A stretch of DNA of 9,677 nucleotides, taken from positions 1 through 9,677 of the forward strand of contig JANXTP010000387.1 in the NCBI GenBank assembly GCA_025352345.1, read 5' to 3'. The position numbers and the translations under genes were made by a program. This document shows positions 7,106 through 9,677 of this stretch, piece by piece. Below the pieces are notes generated by a model. The model searched no databases and had not been told where the DNA came from. It saw only the letters and a program-made list of their open reading frames with translations. Position 1 is the first letter of the stretch, and every line of letters begins with the position of its first letter. This DNA comes from Burkholderiales bacterium (GTDB lineage Bacteria > Pseudomonadota > Gammaproteobacteria > Burkholderiales > Burkholderiaceae_C).

Positions 7106-8533
7106 ATGCTGCCGCGCCACCATGAGCCCATCGTCGCCATTGCCACCGCACCAGGTCGTGCTGCGGTGGGCATCGTGCGGGTCTCGGGCCGCAATCTGGG
7201 CCCGCTGATCGCCGCACTGTGCGCCCGACCGCTGGCACCACGGCACGTGACCTACGGACCGTTTCTCGACGCCCAGGGCGCCCCGATCGACCACGGCTTG
7301 GCCATCCATTTTCCGGCGCCGGAGTCGTACACCGGTGAGGACGTGCTGGAACTGCAGGCCCATGGCGGCCCGGTCGTGCTGCAGCTGCTGCTGGCGCGTT
7401 GCCTCGAAGCGGCCGCAGCGATCGATCCGGTCACTGGCCACAGCTCGCTGCCCGGTCTGCGCCTTGCGCTACCGGGCGAATTCACCGAGCGTGCCTACCT
7501 TAACGACAAGCTCGATCTGGCGCAGGCCGAGGCAGTCAGCGACCTGATCGATGCCAGCACCGAAGCGGCCGCGCGCTCGGCGACCCGCTCGCTCAGCGGC
7601 GGCTTCTCGGCGGAGATCGGCGCGCTCGATCAGCAGCTGATGCGCCTGCGCATGCTGGTCGAGGCGACGCTGGACTTTCCCGAAGAGGACATCGATTTCC
7701 TTCAGCAGGCCGATGCAGATGGGCAACTCGCGGCCATCACCGAGCGACTGCGCCGCATCGAGGACACCACCCGGCAAGGTGCGCTGCTGCGCGACGGCAT
7801 CACGGTGGTGATCGCCGGTCAGCCCAATGTCGGCAAGAGTTCGCTGCTGAACGCGCTGGCCGGTGCCGAGCTGGCCATCGTCACCCCGATCGCCGGCACC
7901 ACCCGCGACAAGGTCAGCCAGACGATCCAGATCGAGGGCGTGCCCGTCCACGTGATCGACACCGCCGGCCTGCGTGACCCTGCCGACACCAATGACGCGA
8001 TCGAACGCATCGGCATAGAGCGCAGCTGGCGTGAGATCGAGGCCGCCGACGCACTGCTGTTCCTGCACGACCTCACGCGACTCGACGAGCCGCAGTACGC
8101 TGCCGCCGATGCGTTGATCCGGCAGCGCTTGCCGCGCCCGCTCGCCGAGGCACACCGTGTGCTCGATCTCTACAACAAGGCCGATCTGCAGCCCACCGGT
8201 GCTCCCACCGCGATGGAGGCCGACAGCGTGTGCTTGTCGGCCCGCACCGGCGCCGGGCTCGACACGCTGCGTCAACGCTTGCTGCAGATGGCCGGCTGGC
8301 ATGAGCACCCCGAAGGGGTCTACACGGCGCGAGCGCGCCATGTGCATGCCCTGGCCCAGACGCGGCAGCACGTCGATCTCGCAACAGCTAAGCTCCAGGC
8401 AACGGTCCCCGCGCTCGACGTGCTCGCTGAAGAACTGCGCCTCGCGCAGCGCGCACTGGGCGAGATCGTCGGGCATTCCACGCCCGACGATTTGCTGGGC
8501 GAAATATTCAGCCGCTTTTGCATTGGCAAGTGA
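7106..8533 (+). CDS. mnmE: tRNA uridine-5-carboxymethylaminomethyl modification GTPase MnmE
   Basis: MnmE works with MnmG to build the 5-carboxymethylaminomethyl group on wobble U34 of certain tRNAs. It is a dimeric, potassium-dependent GTPase. From ATG 7106 it is 475 residues, close to the family's approximately 450-475. The N-terminal tetrahydrofolate-binding domain starts EPIVAIATAPGRAAVGIVRVSG. The inserted G domain has G1 GQPNVGKSS (238-246), G2 GTTRD (264-268), G3 DTAGL (285-289), G4 NKAD (357-360) and a G5-like SARTG. The C-terminus is FCIGK, carrying the catalytic Cys472 motif C-x-G-K. An ATG at 7097 is possible, but GGAG (7092-7095) is then only 1 nt away; for 7106 the spacing is 10 nt. 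It lies 51 bp after yidC and is probably co-transcribed. A GC-rich hairpin in that gap lacks a T-tract. Confidence 0.96.
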   Translation: MLPRHHEPIVAIATAPGRAAVGIVRVSGRNLGPLIAALCARPLAPRHVTYGPFLDAQGAPIDHGLAIHFPAPESYTGEDVLELQAHGGPVVLQLLLARCLEAAAAIDPVTGHSSLPGLRLALPGEFTERAYLNDKLDLAQAEAVSDLIDASTEAAARSATRSLSGGFSAEIGALDQQLMRLRMLVEATLDFPEEDIDFLQQADADGQLAAITERLRRIEDTTRQGALLRDGITVVIAGQPNVGKSSLLNALAGAELAIVTPIAGTTRDKVSQTIQIEGVPVHVIDTAGLRDPADTNDAIERIGIERSWREIEAADALLFLHDLTRLDEPQYAAADALIRQRLPRPLAEAHRVLDLYNKADLQPTGAPTAMEADSVCLSARTGAGLDTLRQRLLQMAGWHEHPEGVYTARARHVHALAQTRQHVDLATAKLQATVPALDVLAEELRLAQRALGEIVGHSTPDDLLGEIFSRFCIGK

Positions 8534-8591
8534 GCGTTGACGTCCCGTACAGGCAGAATCAAGGCGATTGAACGGAAAACAGGAAAAATAA

Positions 8592-9194
8592 ATGATCAAG
8601 CTCTACAACATGACGCTGGCGCTCAATTGCTACAAGGTGCGGTTGCTGCTGTCGCTGCTCAAGGTGCCACACGAGAAACAAACTGTTGATCTGATCAACG
8701 GCGAACATAAGTCAGCCGCGTTTCTCAAGCTCAATCCCTTCGGGCAATTGCCCGTGGTCGTCGATGGCGATCTGGTGCTGCGCGACTCGCAGGCTATTCT
8801 GGTGTGGATAGCCCGCAAGTTCGGTGGCGACCGATGGATGCCGCAGGATGTGAACGACGAGGCGCTGGTCAACGCGTGGTTGTCTGCTGCCGCATTCGAA
8901 GTGCGGCTCGGGCCCTACGACGCGCGATTGGCCACACTCTTTCCCACCCTTTGCATCGATGCCACCGGCGTGGCGCAGCGCAGCACCCATGCACTGCAAC
9001 TCTTTAACGACCGGCTGACCGGCAGGGAATGGGTCGCTCTGGATCGCCCCACGGTTGCCGATGTCGCGGCTTTTCCTGGCATCACGCAGGCTGGTGACGG
9101 CGGTATCTCTCTTGCGCCCTACCCTGCGGTCCTCACGTGGGCGAACCGGATGCGACAGCTGCCTGGCTTCGTCTCGTTGCTCGAGGATTTCTGA
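8592..9194 (+). CDS. Glutathione S-transferase family protein
   Basis: The 200-residue product has the two-domain cytosolic GST layout. An N-terminal thioredoxin-like fold starts MIKLYNMTLALNCYKVRLLL, and Cys13 sits where the catalytic Ser/Cys/Tyr region lies in many bacterial GSTs. The cis-proline motif is GQLPVV (P54), and DSQAILVWIA (D65, S66) is the glutathione gamma-glutamyl contact. The helical C-terminal domain includes DRPTVADVAAFP, the conserved N-capping box Asp region. GSTs conjugate glutathione to electrophiles or act in reduction or isomerisation; the substrate here cannot be told. The ATG at 8592 has AGGA at 8581-8584 with 7-nt spacing. It follows mnmE by 58 bp on the same strand and may be transcribed by read-through, since no full promoter is visible in that gap. 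Confidence 0.9.
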   Translation: MIKLYNMTLALNCYKVRLLLSLLKVPHEKQTVDLINGEHKSAAFLKLNPFGQLPVVVDGDLVLRDSQAILVWIARKFGGDRWMPQDVNDEALVNAWLSAAAFEVRLGPYDARLATLFPTLCIDATGVAQRSTHALQLFNDRLTGREWVALDRPTVADVAAFPGITQAGDGGISLAPYPAVLTWANRMRQLPGFVSLLEDF

Positions 9195-9218
9195 GTCGGG
9201 CTAGCTGGTTCGTCAGGG

Positions 9219-9238
9219 GCACTCGCGTTCGCGAGTGC
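9219..9238. terminator. Perfect GC-rich palindrome between convergent genes
   Basis: GCACTCGCG and CGCGAGTGC are perfect inverted arms of 9 bp around a central TT. As RNA this would fold as an 8-bp stem with a 4-nt loop. It sits 25 bp after the GST stop and 33 bp from the stop of the convergent gene, so a bidirectional transcription stop is plausible. Neither strand has a T-tract after the stem, so it is not a canonical intrinsic terminator. A protein-binding site is the alternative. Confidence 0.4.
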
Positions 9239-9270
9239 ACGGCGGCAACGCGTGTCTGCTGAACATCTCT

Positions 9271-9677
9271 TCAGTGATCGACATCCTTGAACCGCAGCAT
9301 CGACAACACCCGGCGTTCCTGAGCCGCACTGAACCCGCAGTCCACGTGGCGGAGCGAGTTCTCGTAAGTGCCGAACAGCATGTCCCACACCGGAATGCCG
9401 TAGTTGCTGCGGTGCTGGTCTTTCTCGTGGTGCACGCGGTGCATCTCGGGGCGCACCACCACGTAGCCCAGCCAGCGCGGTGTGCGCAGGTTGGTGTGCT
9501 CCCACAGGTCGAACACGCCGACCCAAAACGCCACCCAGGCCGCCGCATCCGGCCCGTAGCCCAGCAGCCCGTACGACACGCCGCTCACGATCAGCGCATT
9601 GCCGGCGAAATCATTCGGGTGGGCATAGAACGCCGTGGCGGCTTCGAGCCGGTAGGTGCTGTGGTGCATCTGGTGAA
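9271..9677 (-). CDS. Fatty acid hydroxylase / sterol desaturase family protein, C-terminal part (5' end beyond the right edge)
   Basis: Only the last 134 codons are inside the window. They contain histidine clusters typical of the membrane-bound di-iron hydroxylase/desaturase superfamily. HQMHHS is at the right edge, followed by YAHPND, then HTNLRTPRW, and HRVHHEKDQHRSNYG leading into WDMLFGTYE. A hydrophobic stretch between the first and later His clusters (about 30 residues, rich in G, V, L and A) fits membrane segments. Members hydroxylate or desaturate lipids such as fatty acids or sterol-like compounds; the substrate here is unknown. The in-frame Met at 9669 is internal, because HQ immediately upstream belongs to the conserved HQMHH box. 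The stop is TGA at 9273-9271. It is convergent with the GST gene, 76 bp away. Confidence 0.88.
   Translation of the reverse strand, partial: HQMHHSTYRLEAATAFYAHPNDFAGNALIVSGVSYGLLGYGPDAAAWVAFWVGVFDLWEHTNLRTPRWLGYVVVRPEMHRVHHEKDQHRSNYGIPVWDMLFGTYENSLRHVDCGFSAAQERRVLSMLRFKDVDH

Noticed and set aside
8537..8565. TTGACG at 8537-8542 as -35 of a GST promoter
   Set aside because: No acceptable -10 hexamer lies 15-19 bp downstream.
7469..8599. A 376-codon minus-strand open frame opposite mnmE
   Set aside because: The opposite strand encodes all MnmE GTPase motifs, so this is a shadow frame.

Overview
This is an ordinary, well-conserved chromosomal replication-origin neighbourhood of a fairly GC-rich betaproteobacterium. 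It most resembles Burkholderiales, in the broad Comamonadaceae / Leptothrix-Rubrivivax area. That placement is inference from the style of the RpmH, DnaN, DnaA and YidC sequences and from gene order: gyrB follows dnaN directly with no recF between them. No search was possible. Eight of the nine genes whose stop codon is visible end in TGA and one (yidC) ends in TAG.

Layout. Positions 1-4014 are on the minus strand and carry, in transcriptional order, dnaA (initiator), dnaN (sliding clamp) and the 5' part of gyrB (gyrase B subunit, cut by the left edge). A 345-bp gap (4015-4359) with one perfect DnaA box and a good sigma70-type promoter separates this block from the plus-strand cluster rpmH-rnpA-yidD-yidC-mnmE (4360-8533). 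The genes in that cluster are tightly packed, with overlaps of 4 bp and 8 bp. It links a ribosomal protein, the RNase P protein, the membrane insertase with its accessory factor, and a tRNA-modifying GTPase. Then come a lone glutathione S-transferase-family gene (8592-9194, plus) and, convergent to it, the 3' part of a fatty acid hydroxylase / sterol desaturase family gene (9271 to the right edge, minus). A perfect 9-bp-arm palindrome sits between these last two.

How it fits together. Gene polarity flips at the dnaA-rpmH gap, so genes on both sides would be co-oriented with replication forks leaving that gap. This is the usual arrangement around oriC. The dnaN-dnaA gap also carries degenerate DnaA-box-like sites, including an inverted pair, so the exact origin cannot be fixed by eye.

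The main anomaly is an in-frame TAA at codon 448 of yidC, exactly where a Tyr codon is expected. The reading frame continues perfectly through the rest of the conserved insertase domain. In an essential gene this is most likely a one-base sequence error (TAC to TAA) or a real point nonsense mutation. I saw no mobile element, CRISPR array, tRNA or rRNA gene, and nothing that looks like an undescribed system.
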